Assembly: GCA_020086605.1 (NCBI GenBank)
Contig: JACBWW010000008.1
Span: 12,432,119 to 12,496,118, forward strand
Source: Lanius collurio
Taxonomy: Eukaryota > Chordata > Aves > Passeriformes > Laniidae
Reading direction: 5' to 3'
Length of the DNA: 64,000 nucleotides
Shown: positions 26,301 through 40,396 of the stretch, piece after piece
Numbering within the stretch: the stretch's first letter is position 1
Layout: the number at the start of each line of letters is the position of its first letter
Program-made: the position numbers and the translations under genes
The notes under the pieces: generated by a model
Databases searched by the model: none
Told to the model about the DNA's origin: nothing
What the model saw: only the letters and a program-made list of their open reading frames with translations

Positions 26301-29300
26301 TAGACATGTTTTCCTCTCTGCCCACCACTGCAATGACAGTAACTGCCAGATCCTCTTCTCTTTTTTGATGGCTTCCTGTGTTCTCCTTCATTCTGCTACC
26401 TGCCTCACTAAAATTATTCACTGATGCTGTGAGATTGAAATTTGACCCTGTGAATAAAAGCTTAGGTGCTGAAATACAGAGATAGAAAGACGCCCCATGT
26501 ACGTACATACATATGTATAATGTATGTACCCTCCCTTTTCTACATCCATTCTCTGTTTCGGGTAAATATTGGTATTGAGTGTGGATAGACCACAGTGAGC
26601 CCAGACCTGAAACTTGGCAGGTGTCTACCTCTTTTTCAGGATCCTAAATTGAGAGTCACTAGGGATTTAGATACATAAATGCTAGTTTGGATATGGTAAT
26701 GCAGAAAACAAGACATTCAACTCATGTGCAGAAGCATTTGTCTTCGTTGGGAGGTACTAAAGATATCTTTAGTTCATGACGCTTGACCAGGAGATAGCCA
26801 TCACTTTAGGTCTCACATTAACTCTGCCTGTGCTGGAAGTTGAACTTCTCTAACTTTTGCCCTGAGTGTAGCATTTATTTTATTTTATATAAAATGAAAT
26901 TGTTGTCTTCTTTACCCTGATTTTTAAAATTTATTTTGCTTCACAAGAGCATTAAAAAACTCTAATTGCCATCAAGAATTTTAAACAACATGTTTTCAAC
27001 TCTATCTCCAACTTGTTGCCTATAAGTCAAAACATGTGAAGTGTCACTATTAGTTTTCCAGTCTTCTCCCAGCCTGCTATAACCAACATCATTAACTTGT
27101 TTTTCTAATAAGCTGGCTACATCTACTGCCAAAAGAAGACTGCTATCAGCTGTGTCCTCTTACATGTTGTGTTTATTACCAAATCTTATTTCAGCAAAAT
27201 AGAAGCAGCTAAGAGTTTGCCAGTTATTCCAGAGATGTCAGGTTATTTCTAGGATGATTACTGTGGTGTCCATATCACTAGCAAGTGCTAATCCAGGCAT
27301 GTGTGCCCTGACATTTATACCTATAGATAAAGGATGGCTTTATCTATTTAGATTACTAAGTTATATAGAAGCTATTTTGACACACTCACGGGACTTAAAT
27401 GCAGTTCCCTTTCAGAAAGAGAGCATCAGCAGAAGGCTCTTAATTTTTAAATGGATTATTAACATCAGTATGAGATATAAGCAGTAACTGCAGATCCTAA
27501 GTCCTATGGTAATCAGGAAAATAAGAAAGAAAAAAACAGAAACAGCTAGAAATCCCCTCATATTTGCCTCCCCTCCATCTCTTAGCCTGCCAATAAAGTA
27601 GTTAAAAAGATTGCGGAATTTCTCATGACTCTGACCAGAACTGTGGGAACCTCTGCTCTGGAAATATGTACAGTATATATTTCTTATTAAATTGTAGCCT
27701 GATTTTCTTATGCTTCTAGCATCATCCAGAGTATTCTAAGTTCTTAATGCCTGAATAACACAGCCTGATTTCCATTCCTACTCCTTCATATTTTTCTGTA
27801 GTGCTTCCTGACCTGCCCTTTCAACAGCTCTAAAATCTAACACTAATCTGCCTTCTATAATAAGACAAAGTGAAGCTGGAAATCTCTCCTGGATTTGCAG
27901 GACATGAACTGAACAGATTAAAGGCCAACAATAGCCAACAATATTAAAAAAATTCAGTCAAGTAAGGCTTTTACCAAGATATTAATCAGTATCAAACCAA
28001 AAATTAAAAAAATCCACACACATATAGAAAAGAAACACCCAGAAGGTGGTGATGAAAGCTTCCTGTAGAAAAAAAAAAGTTTAGGACAAATGCCAGCTAA
28101 TGTCAGAAATCCAGTAGAGTAATTTTACAAAGCACTGTGGAAAGATTTAGCTGCATGACTCCTGCTACAATCAAAGGAAGCTAAAAGGCTATAGAGCTTG
28201 CAAAGTATCTTAGAAGACAGTATCTCTACTGTTCTTTTTTCTCCTCCAGCCAAACTCATTAAACCTCCTATATTAAGTGTTCTTCCTATCACAGTTTAAA
28301 TAACAGTTAGTCTCTGGTTGAGTTGCCAGCATGTAAATCATAGTTTGGGTTTGGATTAGTTTGGGTTTTTTTCTGGAGCTTTCAAATGGTAGTGGGGATA
28401 ACACACAACAAATAGCAGGGTGGGTTAATCTCTGCTGCAAGTCTACTCATCTGAGAAGCCACAGAACCAGGGCAACCAGGGTTCAAGCACAGGCCACCTT
28501 AACAGTGAGTTTTATCCTGGGCACAGCCAGTCTCTTCCTCAATTTTCTGGCAAGCTTTAGAATAACTCATGAATTTTATGTGCTACTGGTTTGGTGCTCA
28601 GAGGGCTTCTTTGTTGGCAGCTGTGGATTGGGTAATAATGCAGGCCAGTAGCAGCACAAGCACAAAGGTGAGGTCAGCATCCTGTTGCATCTCAACGGCA
28701 GCCCACCTGACATGACTTTTTCATCCTTTTTCCCAACTTAAAGGTTCACAGTTCTGCTCAAACAGATGCATTTTTACTGGAGTGGAGGGACCTTCATCTC
28801 TACCTAACCAGCCGATTTCTTACAGTTTTTACAGTCCCTGTAATAAGAATGAAACACAGTCTTTGAAGACTAAAATGTAGTTATGTGCTCTGAATGCACT
28901 GGAAAACACTTTGTGTGACAAGTCAGTCCAGCTGGATGGATGGCTTCCGCTCCATTCGAGGACAAACGGAAACAGGAGGATAATGCAATGCCTTCTCCAG
29001 CCAGAACATGCCTTGTACAGAAGCCCCATTGTATTCAAGTGCATCTATAACTGTGGGCCATGACACAAAGTCACAAAAGAGGTACAAGCTGCTCCCTACA
29101 ATGGCCTGATGCCTCAGCCATACAGACAGAGAGCTATTGCCTGAGCAGCACTTGGAGCAGTCTATAATAGAATTCTTCTCAGCCTTGGCGTGAGTGATGT
29201 GCCTACTAATGATCTCACTGGCTGGTCTAAGCCAGGGGCAGTCTGTGTGTCATCAAACTCAAAATGGCTCAGAAGCTCAAGGGACATGTTATCTGATCAA

Positions 29301-30960
29301 GAGAGCTGGAAAGGGGCTGGGGGCCCTTCAGGGATGAATCACAGGCAGCAGATAACATTTCCCATTGCAGTGCAGGGTTAGGCTGGGTGAGCATCTAAGA
29401 CCTGAGGCTCACTTCCCAAGTCATCTAGGCTCAGGCAACCCTGGCCCAGCAAAAGGAAGGGCACCACAACAGCTCACAAGCAGTCATGGCTACCCCAGCA
29501 CAGTGCTCCTTCCACCAGGCTAAACACCACTTCCTCACTCTCCTAGCTCCTGAGCAAAGGACACTGTGCTCCATTTGATGAAGAGCTTGGCTACGTGAGA
29601 GCATTCACACAGTCCACTGCTGTTGTATAGCATAAGCTCTTGCTGAAAGATTTCCAGCACAATTTATGGATGTATGTATCCAGAAGGAAAACTGAAAGGA
29701 AATTAAAAAATGTTCCTATGGGACGCAGTGAGAAACTCCAACTCCTCAGAGGTCCAAATCAGAGAGCAGAAGCTTGTTATTTTGTCCCACGTCCTGCAGA
29801 GATCTCAAATCTCTCACTCCATAGATTAATAAATTCTGCTACATTAAACTTGTTTTCATTAACTGGAGATTAATTTCTGCTGGCTTGCCCTCTGACAAGC
29901 TACAGTAATGCCAACCAAAATGTTCTTGTATACCTTGATAGTAGGAAAGCTCAAACAGCAGACTGCCTGAGAGGAAAGGGATCTCATGAGGAGGGAAGGT
30001 CTGCATGAATGGTCACTGGCCTTAGATTGAGGTTCTGGACCTTCCAACATGTCACTAATGGTATCTGACTAGACATCACCACTGCAGAAGCCACTTATCT
30101 GGACTACCCAAGTGGGTGATGATTCTGGCTTACATGGACACCAAGACACCAGCAAAAATCCAGGAGTTCAGTGAGACCATTTCTGTCACAACTACACAGA
30201 GAATCTCTGAACAGAAGGAGCCATAAAAATACAGGCAGATTTGGCTACAGTAGAGAGAACTATTACTAAATCTGCAGAAAAGCATCCCAGAAAAAGGTCC
30301 ACCCCCTTATCCTCTGATCCTCACTCCATCTCATGCCAGCCCAATATGCTTTAATCTGGTCTGAGAAGTTTCATAGAAGAATTTCAACAGCCAACCTCCT
30401 TCTGTCACTATCCTACATGAGAATGGATAGAAAAAGCTCTGCCTTTCTGATCTGTTGTTGTAGGCTGTTATCCCTCAGGACGACTTCAAGTCATTTACAC
30501 AAAGGGTCTTCACACTTCTCCTCAAAATGGAAGGCCTATTGGTCCAAATGAAACGACCTGACATTTTGTCCTGGAAATGAAAATAATGTTGGATGTTACA
30601 CACTGAAATCTTACTGAAATAAAGATAGTTCAAATACTCAATATTCATATAATGCAGACAGGTGTTGCTTTTATATAAAGCAGGAGTGCCCGTATGTACA
30701 TTGTTGTAAACTCAAAATGGCATCTTATTATCAAAGTGGGATCAAGACTTGACACACTAAAAATACAGCTGGAAATAGCAATTTCAAGAAAAATAAATTC
30801 CTCTATCACAGCTACACCACCCCCAAATAAAACCTAAGTAAAACTCCAAATGACAACAAAACACTGAGTTTGCAGTGCTGTCTTTCACTATAACATTCAT
30901 ATCTGAGTATTTAAAGGTAAACTATCACTTTATATGCAAAAAGAATAAGGAAAAGAAGGG
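20357..30960. other. Unassigned DNA, no gene seen
   Basis: More than 10 kb without a recognisable exon, RNA gene or repeat family. Minor features are a TA-rich patch near 25,400-25,460 and a 10-bp TACATA-type palindrome near 26,503-26,529. The open frames are short and composition-driven. Confidence 0.45.
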
Positions 30961-31089
30961 GTTTGGGAGTTTTTTTGTTGTTTTGGGGTGTTTTTTTTTT
31001 GTCAGTTTGGCTTTTTTGGTTTTGTTTGTATGTTTGTTTTTTGGGAGGTTTTGGTTGGTTTTTTGTTTGGTTTGTTTTGTTTTTTCTTT
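30961..31089. repeat. G/T-rich low-complexity tract
   Basis: About 130 bp made almost only of T and G on the plus strand (TTTTG, TTTGG and TTGTT steps with runs of up to ten T). The Phe/Leu/Val-rich open frame across it is an artefact of this composition. Confidence 0.85.
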
Positions 31090-31688
31090 AATGTACTCTA
31101 AAAATATGCTCCAGGGCTTAAATAATGAGACATATTTTGAACTGTCTTTGTTCTTCTGCTAGAATCCAAAAGGGAAAATTTTGGTCTTTGAGACTGTAGG
31201 AAGAGTTGCTTTACGTTCTTGTGTGAAACTTATAATTAAATTATAAAAAGGCTCTGAGCTTCAGAACAATTCAAAGGTGAGAAATGAGACAGAAGTTGCA
31301 TTCCACTGAAATCCAGAGATATGACAGACTTTCCTAGGAAATCCAATTCACACAGCTGTGGCTTTATAAGAATTAGACACACCTAGTAGATCAAACCCAG
31401 ATGCCAAGAAAATGTTCCCAGGACTGAAATGATAAACAGGCTGACATCACAGTAATTGATTTGTTTTTAAAATGCAAAGGCCTGTGCAGAAAGATTATGC
31501 TCTGATAAAAGCCCCATCATCTGAAATGTGTAACTATTTTCTATAGATTACTTCCCAGAGCAGCTGGAAAAACATGGTTTACTAAAGATAAAATTGCTTC
31601 TACAAACACATTGAAAAGGACTACAGGGAATGAGTTACAAGACATGTGAATTTAGAAAAGGATGTAATGAGTTACAGTAGTAGACAAA

Positions 31689-32325
31689 TGTTGTTCCATC
31701 CCAGCCAAAGACAGTGTCCCCAGGTTCCAAGATAGATCTGTGTGCTGTTTTTTACTGAGTTTATTTTCTTCAGAATAGCTTGCGTGAGACTCTGCTTGGA
31801 TTTGTGTTGAAAGCAATGTTGAAACACAGGGATACTTTGGTTATTGCTCAACAGCACTTGGACCTCTTCTGCTCCTCGTCCCAACTCACCAATAAGGAGG
31901 CTGTGGATGCACAAGCAGTGGCAAGGGGACAAAGCTGGGACAGCTGACCCCAGCTGGCCACAGGAATATTTCATACTGTATGACACATTTCTCAGTATAC
32001 AATGCTGGACAAAGGGGAAGGAAAAATGGGATGCTCGAAGTGATAGCATTTGTCTTTCCCAGTTAATTGCTGCATGTGATGGGGCTCTGCTATCCTAGAG
32101 ATGGCTGAACACCTGCCTGCCCACAGGAAGTACTGAATGAATTCCTTGTTTTGCTTGGCTTGTGTGCATTCCCTATTCCCTATGGCTTTTGCTTTCACTA
32201 TTACACTGTCTTTATCTCAACCCACAAGTTTTTTCACTTTAACCCTTCCAGTTCTCTCCCCCATCCCACCAGTGAAGAGTGAGCAAATGGCTGTGTGGGG
32301 ATCAGCTAACAGCTGGGGTTAAACA
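31689..32325 (+). mobile_element. Solo LTR of a common avian endogenous retrovirus type (probably ERVL-like)
   Basis: I recognise this as a frequent bird LTR. Its marks, in order, are a TGTTGT start, CTGAGTTTATTTTCTTCAGA near 31757, CTGCTCCTCGTCCCAACTCACC near 31870, GGGACAGCTGACCCCAGCTGG near 31938, a TATA-box region (CAGTATACAATGCTGG) near 31993, GGCTGAACACCTGCCTGCCC near 32103, the block GTCTTTATCTCAACCCAC near 32208, and an end at GGGGTTAAACA. The start is partly the inverted form of the end, as in other members. The poly(A) signal and the TATA box are both mutated. Flanking ACAAA (before) and AAAAA (after) could be a worn 5-bp target duplication. No internal retroviral genes lie nearby, so it is a recombined solo LTR. 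Family naming is from memory. Confidence 0.8.
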
Positions 32326-34024
32326 AAAAAAATTGAAACAAATTCTGGATCTGAATTACCTTGAATAACTCTCTTTTAGAGACTCTCTCATATTCAGAAT
32401 CAGGTCTGACTTCAGATTTCACATATCACTTCTGGCTGAATAAAATATAGCAAATAATCATCCACACAGTGTGAAATTCATATCCACTGATTGACAGAAA
32501 TATTTTTTAATCAGGATCAGCTGTATGCTCTATAAATGTGAGGAAGCCAATATTCCAGGATGAAGTTTATACAAAAATTAATAAGATGTGAATTGTTCTG
32601 GGGAAAAAAACTTACTTAATGGAAACTTCCCATTCATGTCCTTCCACCTGCTAAGAGCTAGGTTAACACCAAGGCACTGGCACATGGAAGAGAACGAACT
32701 TAGATAAATCTTAGAACATGTTTTTGGAAAGCATGCTGAAATCCTTTAGCTGTTTTTATGAAATTAGTACATTTTTTCAGTCCCAAAGTGACTAACTATT
32801 CAAACTTCAAACACCATAATTATTCATCACAGGTTTTTGTGTAAATTTTAGGTACATCAAATCAATCAAAACGAAAAACAAAGCCCAACTGTAAGTGTAC
32901 TCTACTTTTTATTGATTGAATTATGGGTGATAAAAATATCTGCACCACAATATCTGGAATAAATAAATAAGGGCTAATGGTTACAGTATATTATAATAAT
33001 ATATGCTGAAGGATCAATTAAGAGTCACTATATTTATAGGGAGTATAAATATTTTATGTGAAGAAACAGGAAGAGAGTGGCTCGAGGTCATTGAATGAGC
33101 CTTCCTATTGCATTAGTACAAAAGTGGCAATAGAGAAGATATGACATTTTAGCTAAACAAGTACTTTATATCCACACAGTTGAATAAACTGTTTTGTAAA
33201 GGGTACTTCAATTGGATAATGCTCTGGTAGTAAAGAAGGGCAATAACTTTTTCACAATCTACAGGGCTCTATTATCTACTCTGCAAGTGCTTCTTCTCTC
33301 CCCCCTTTTCCCAGAGGGTAAGGGGTGTGGAGTAAATTCAGTCACTGTTCATTCTGAAGAAGAGGCTCTTAATTTAGAGACATTATTAGGCATTAATTCA
33401 TAGCAAAGAATTACAAACGACTGACAGACAACAGAAGGGAAAAAAACGAAGAAGCCATTTCCTGAACAATGCTTGACCTTACCATTGTTGGTCAAACAGC
33501 AGTCTTGCAATGAAAACCAAAGTTGTTTTACCATGGAAATTAACATAAAGAGAAGAAAGTTTGTCACCAGGATTACAAAATAAAGTGAGCATATTTGATA
33601 ATGTATTTATAAATTACCACAATTTATCTACACCAACAAAACTCATTCCAAACAACATTTGTCAAAATATTTAATCCCCAGTGGTCTCAACTTATACCTT
33701 TGAAGTCAAAAGGCAATTTGATATCTTCTCTAATACTCAAAAACAGAGCCTCAGACTCCCTGAGATATACTGTGTTGGGACCCTGGCCCATTTTGAAAAC
33801 AAAAGAAACTTGCCCTCCTCACCTCACATCCACAAACAACCAGTCTGGACCTGTTCTCATACCCACACAATTACTGACTTAAATAACCAGATGGATGTAA
33901 CTCAGAAGTCTGTCAATATGCTAATGTTTCATATACAGCATGACTCCAAGTTAGTAAAATAGCCCACCCAATCACATTCTCTCAGTCCACAGCCAGCTGT
34001 GAGATGTTTGGAAACCAGTGCTGA
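32326..34024. other. Unassigned AT-rich DNA, no gene seen
   Basis: I see no gene or recognisable repeat in this stretch between the solo LTR and the next CR1 piece. Confidence 0.5.
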
Positions 34025-34528
34025 ACCATAGAACAGTTTGGGTCAGAAGGGATCTTAAAAGGTCATCTAGTCCAACACTACTGCCAGGGACATCTTCAAC
34101 TATATCAGACTGATGGCTGAGCTTACAGTTCCATACAGACTGAACTACAGTGTTTCCAGGAATGGAGCATCTACTACCTCTCTGGGCTACCTGTTCCAGT
34201 GTTTCACCAGTCTCATAATAAAATATTTCTTCCTTGTATTTAGCCTGAATCTACCCAATTTTAGTTTAAAACTCTTACCTCTTTCCTTGTTGCAATAAGC
34301 CCTACTAAAAAGTCTGTCCCCATTTTTTTTATAAGCCTCCTTTAAGTACTGAAAGGCCTTAATAAGATCTCTCTGGAGCCTTCTCCAGACTGAACAACCC
34401 CAGCTCTCTCAGCCTTTCTTTATAGGACAAGTGCTTCAGCCCTTTCATCATCCCTTCTCTGGACATGCTCTATCAGATCTATGTTTTTCCTGTACTGAGG
34501 ACTCCAGAGCTGGATGCAATACTCCAGT
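34025..34528 (-). mobile_element. Old CR1 LINE 3' fragment
   Basis: A reversed CR1 3' end. It starts with CATAGAACAGTTTGGGTCAGAAGGG, the mutated form of the usual tail, then GTCATCTAGTCCAA, the 'GGGCTACCTGTTCCAGTGTTTCACCA' block at about 34180, TCTCTGGAGCCTTCTCCAGACTGAACAACCCCAGCTCTCTCAGCC near 34370, and TCCAGAGCTGGATGCA near 34505. These match CR1 3'-UTR and terminal ORF2 sequence. It is more diverged than the copy at 7.7 kb and breaks off at about 34,528. Confidence 0.93.
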
Positions 34529-37500
34529 CATTAATGAGCTGTGGGTCTCATTGCCACCAGAGACCAAAATTACAAATGGGTTCAAAAAATAATCAGACGT
34601 ATTTATGCAAAAAAATTGGAGAGAAGCTAGCATTCACCTACCATTTGGTGACCCTCTGACTCAGGAAGACCCTAAACCACAGATTGCAGTAAGTTTGGAC
34701 AAATGCAGAAAGGGCAGCATTCCTCAGTGCCTGGTCCATGCCTTATTTTTTTTCTAAGCATTGGATGTTTCCTGCTTCCAAGGGTGGGACAATTTTTTGG
34801 CTTTAGCTGGTATGACTTTGAAGGTAAGTAAGGAGACAGAGGTGAGGACCAGTAAAACCAAGGATTCAAGCCTGCATTTCTAGCAACACAAAGGTAGGAC
34901 AGAGCAGATGGCAGGTAAACAGTGTTGGAGCTTCAGGAAATACCGGGATTCACTTTTCTCGCTGTTATTCTGCCTTCCCTTACTCATCTGTTTTCTAGAT
35001 ACTTTAAGAGGAAGAACATTTAAAATTTCTGATCTTCATCATCCAACCGTTTTCTTATTTCAGTTACAAAAACAACTTTTGGACAACTTGTTCATACTCT
35101 TTGACAACTTGTTCATACTCTCTCTCAAATATAGGTAAATCAGGACCAGAGCCACTGCTGTCACTGAGCTAGAGGCACAAGCTGATCCTAATAACAGGTT
35201 TCAAAAGTTATTGTGACATTTTACAGCCTCAATACTGAGCCTTATAATGTATTCCTATTGAAATATTCATTAGCTGAAGACAATAATTTGCATACAGATA
35301 TCACAGACAAAATAAATAAGAAAATATGCAAATTTATTTTATCATTAAACCCAAGGCCTTTAAAATACTTCAACAACGCAAGTCAAAGCTACTGAGAAAA
35401 CTTAATTTATTTTTTAGAGAAATGGTCTTTATACTTCCTTCAGCAGCAAGGGTCTAGGACCTCACTCAGTGATGATCAGAAGTCATTAGTTCTATTTTGC
35501 AGTGGCTCTTCGTCTTTGAAATTTGATTTGTTTCATTCTAAGTGAAAAAAAAGCTTTCTGAGCATGATCCAACAATGGGATTGCCTAATGACTGTCATTT
35601 GACTAAAGGGTTACCTTTTAATTTCACCTCCTCTACAAATGAACAGTGAGACAGCCCTAGATCTCAAAAGTCTTCATATCAATATGGCAGCAGTTCTGAG
35701 AAACAGGGTGTTTCAGCAGAGTAGCATAGTTCCAAGAAATGTGTGTGTTCTGAAAGTGCCCAAGACAGCTCTGCCAAGTATTGTTTCTTACATAAACCAA
35801 GTGGAGAGCCTGCACCTGCCATCAGACTAATTTGCTTTGTCAATCATTCCTTGCAAATAGCTCTAATGAACATTATGAGAATTAACCCCGCTCTCCCCTT
35901 CCTGCCCACAGGCTTTGTTATACAAAATTATTTTTTTTCATTTTGGATGTGCTTAAGAAATATCTAAGTGCTATAAATAAACAGATAATGTGACACAAAA
36001 AAACGCTGAGCCTCCTAAGTCCCGACAAGTCAAGAAGATGACATAGTTTGTACATACTTGAAATTATGGAGCAGTGATTGCTATCTGAAGTGAACATGCT
36101 ATACCAGCACAAACAAAAATGTGTGCATCCACATTTCTGACATGCTTCCTTCACAAAGTTCTATACCCTGCCACCATGGAAATTTACTTGGCATGTGGTT
36201 TGGTTGCTTGGTCAAATGGTTGAAAATTAACACCATAAAGAGGCTTAGATGGGTGTGGGTTCAAGATCTTTTCTAGGTGGAGCCATCCTTTGTTGTTCTT
36301 CTTCAATTGCACCTTTGCATGTCTAATTGTGTAACATCATGGACACTTGGTGCACAGAGCATGACTCAGATGGTCACTGTGAACAGACACAACATAAACT
36401 CCCTGCGAGCCTCATTTCAAAACTCTTCAAGAGTTGTAGCCCTGACTTCAGTGTGTATGCATCACTACAGCAAAGTTGAATTTTGTCATCCTTCCACTTT
36501 CCTCAAAACCAGAGATCTGCTTGAAAACCCACATTGTTAATTTATGCATTGGAGAAAGGGATTCTCAGGGAAAAAACAGCAGTCAACCTCATGTAAAAGT
36601 TTTCCATTATTTTCTGATACCTTAGCAATGAAATATTATTATAGGTGCCTCAAGCTTTTATTGACATGTCAATTATGCAGTACTCTGCTGTCTCAAGGAA
36701 ATGCTAAATACCTAGTGATGAGACACTGCAGTAGATAATTCCCTATTTAATTCTTTGTCACCTTCTGTAGAAAGGATGAGACTTGTGGTTGAACTTACAG
36801 TCTTTTTCTCTAACATCCTTACTGCTTAATCTTTAACTGACTGGGTTCTGTAAAGTAAAACTGCTTCTGACACAAAGTGAATGAGAAAGCTTACTACATT
36901 AGCAGGAGCAAGGGAGTTCACAAGATGAACTCATGTGACAGCATGGGCCCCTGGAATTGCAAAATGCTGGTGCAAAGAAAATACCACTCTGGTTTCTAAA
37001 GCTGTTTTTACTATTTTGTGTGGCTTTTACAGATAGTTGAAAGTGAATTGGAGACATCACTTTGATATCATTCACATCCAGGTAGGATTTTTGATGATAC
37101 ACATTGCCTTATGTCTTACAATTATTTTCTAAGGGTATGTATTACCAAATACACAGTCACAGTTTTCAAAGTGCCGGATCAGCAGGTGGCTTTTTCAGCA
37201 CAAAGGTAAAACATTTATTTAAAGAATGAATGTTTAATTTTTGAAACTGTATTGTATAAAACCCCTGTGCAAGCTCAAATATATGTTTCTATTGAATAAA
37301 GTAATCAGAGAGACTTTTGAATCAAAACAGGAATAAAAAAAAAAAAAGGCAAGGCCTGGGTCTGCCTTTGAAGAAAGAAAAGAAAGATGTGTCCTAGAAA
37401 GCTCCTCGGGGCAGGTGGTGGACACAGCTCCCAAAATGAAGCTGAAGGTCAGCTCTGAGAGGAGGCATTCAGGAGGCCAGTGGTGTTTAGTCACTTCCCT

Positions 37501-40396
37501 GGCTTGCCAGCTCAGACATCCAGTGACATCAAGAAAACCAAATAAATAGAAATTCTGCTTTTGAAACACTCTTTTATTCTAAGCTGGTTTGCAATTGTAT
37601 CCTAACACTTTGGCGAGTCAAGGGGACACTGTTTTCTTTCATGTCAGGTCTTGACAAACTTGTGAACTCTAGGAATCTTATGATCACAGACTACATTACT
37701 TTCTCAAAGTGAATTTCTTGTAGTGAATGCCTATGAAATTTTCTGTGCCAGAAAAGAGCAGTGAGAGTCTCACCAGTAAGGACAAGGTCAGTCCAAAGAC
37801 TGGCATTATCAAGTGTCAAGCTTCAGAGGGAATGGACACAAGTACATCTCGTCCACGGACAGAACACTGTAGCAGCCCTCCTCACAGTGGGTAATGCCAA
37901 ATCAACAAAGTCAGTAACTACTAAAACTGGCGCTTTGACACAGCATTTGCTCAGTTCTAGCTGACAAGCTGCAGTCTGGAGGACTGCCAGGAAAACAGGA
38001 AAGGTGGCTATTGTTCCAGTACAGGATGCTATTACACATAATTTGAAGACATGAAAGTACTTTGTGTTTGTGCATACAGGGTGGCCATGGGATTCTTGAG
38101 TGGCCTCTTTCTTTTGACACTCCTAATTAATACTTGTAAGAAGTTCTGATGAGAAAAAGTCAGAACACACCTCCAGGGTTATATTTAGACACAATCTTTT
38201 CTTTGACATTGGAATCATATTTGGCCAATTTGAAAAAAAAAAATAATTAGAACAGGGTATAAACATGTTTCTGAGGTGACTAACCCTAAGGATAATATTG
38301 GGAAATTAGTTTAGGTATTAACAGCTCATCTGAATTGTCACAAATATCTGTTCTTTGATTAAAGTATTTGTATTATCTTTGAAAGGTAAAACCAGAACCT
38401 TTTCACTTTCACATTTATATTCCTTTGGTTATGATTTTGCTAACATATGGTGCTTTTCTTTCCAGTAAAGTAGCACCACAGGGACCCCCAAAGAAAGGAG
38501 AAACATGTATGACAAATGTGAGCCAGAATTTGTGATAAATAGCATTACCATCCAGGCCATGAAGCTAGACACTAAGTCCTGCATATCCTCCTGACCCGAC
38601 AAGATTACTCTCTCCAGGGACTGAAAACTGTTTCAACCTCAATACTTACTGAATAATCAGCTGCTATGTGGGACAGAGTGACACCAAAGTGACAGGTACA
38701 GTGTACAATCACAATCTGATTTGGATTCACTCTTATTTGGTGATTTTTAACTGTCTGAGGCTCAGATTCTAATTTCAGGCAAATCCAGCCATCCTGCTGA
38801 CATCCCTTTGTATTGCTACAGTTTTAAAACTCTGACCAAAACTTAAACCTGATGTTTGCTTGTCCAAATGAGAGATATCAAGAGGCTTTGTTCAAAGAAA
38901 AAAAAAATTGCAAATGAATCAGTTGAGAAAATAGCATTTAGGAATAAAGACAGTAGTCTTTTTAGTCCAAAGAGTATTTGGACAGCATAGGTCAATTGTA
39001 TGTAAATTAATCCCTTTATCTAATTGTAAGCTTTTAAAATGCCTATTGCTTGTCTCAACTGTGGTCCTAGCATAAGCAACAATTATCAAAGTCAGTAGGA
39101 AGGTTTCTTGAATCTGGTGAAGGCCAGAACAGCCCATTCTACACAGCACAGTTGTCCTTACTGTTGGAGCACTCACAGGGGAGCAAAGAATGTAGTGTTA
39201 CTTCCCAACACAAGAATGAAAAGAATATCGTCACTCACATATGTTCCAAGTTTGATTTCTCGTTTTGCTAAAAATACAACTCAAAGCTATTTGGGACGCA
39301 TATTTGTTGCTTCAAGAAGCTTTTCTCACTGAAAAACCTTAATTAGATTGTTTCCTTTATAGCATTAGTGACACAAACTCAACAGCTGGTCTAGTCTCAG
39401 CCAGTTTGGTCTTCTGTTCTCCACATCTCCATCAAGAGCTTTGTCTTTGCTATCACTGCTTATGTGACTTACCCTATCCTAGAAAGTTTTACTGAGTACA
39501 TACAATCTTGTTTCATGAGAGAAATGCCACTGTTGGACAGAAGTCAGCACAGATGACTATTCATAAATTCATAGAAGTCAGCATTGAATTGACTGGCAAA
39601 GGTCTCAGTAAATTAAGCACTAGACTTCTCTACTTGGATTTGGTAGTGGTCAGGCCTATGATTGTAACATCTATAGCCACACAGACAAGGTGTGGAACTC
39701 AGGCTTGAGAACAGACCTGCATGCACTGGAAGTCTTAACAAATGCCACAGTTTGAAATTGTTTACATGGTTTTGCAGAACTTGAAGGACTCAAGAATAAG
39801 TGAGATTATCTCTGTGTGATTTCCTGGAGGACAGGCAGAGAACATTTCTTTATTTGGAGGGATGGACTGAAAGCCAAATGATTCTTTCACAGCAGCTTTG
39901 CTGAACCCCTGGGAATCCCTTCAAGGGCAAAACCAGACAACGTCACAGGTAATTTCATTGGATTATCCAAGGTGCAGGAAGTGACATTACCTTTCACTGA
40001 ACTTTGCACAAGTGAAAACCCAGAACAGGGGACTGCCTGTCAGTAGATGAGCTCAGGAGAAGAAATGGCTGAAAGAATATCTACCTACTGGAGCAAAGCA
40101 ACCAAAGGACTTACCTGTCTCCTCCAGGCTCCACCACTGTAAGGGCAAGAGAAAAAAACGTCTCTTTTATTACGGGCATAATTACATTGGGGATTTGGGA
40201 CTGGAACACCTCAACATAGATAACATAGAGTTTCTAAACTCTCACACTTAAGCAATTTTAATGCACATGTGTCTTGCCAATAACCAAAACTGATCATTAT
40301 TATCACACAAGCATCTATCAGGATCCATAAGGATCTCTGTGCAGGATCCAGTAAGAGCCCATCTGCAAAGATATTCACAAATAAGTGAGTTGGTAA
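34529..40396. other. Unassigned DNA, no gene seen
   Basis: Nearly 6 kb without a recognisable exon, RNA gene or interspersed repeat. A two-copy 21-bp tandem duplication lies at 35,082. Open frames of 60-111 codons show no familiar motif. Confidence 0.5.
35082..35121. repeat. Two-copy 21-bp tandem duplication
   Basis: The 19-base string GACAACTTGTTCATACTCT occurs twice with a 21-bp period. It looks like a simple slippage duplication. Confidence 0.9.

Noticed and set aside
26503..26529. Palindrome GTACATACAT...ATGTATGTAC
   Set aside because: It consists of alternating TA/CA/TG steps and is expected by chance in such a microsatellite-like patch.
30875..31162. A Phe/Leu/Val-rich frame resembling a membrane protein
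   Set aside because: It is produced by the G/T-rich low-complexity tract.
31672..32049. A 125-codon minus-strand frame
   Set aside because: It is antisense to the LTR at 31,689-32,325. No motif.
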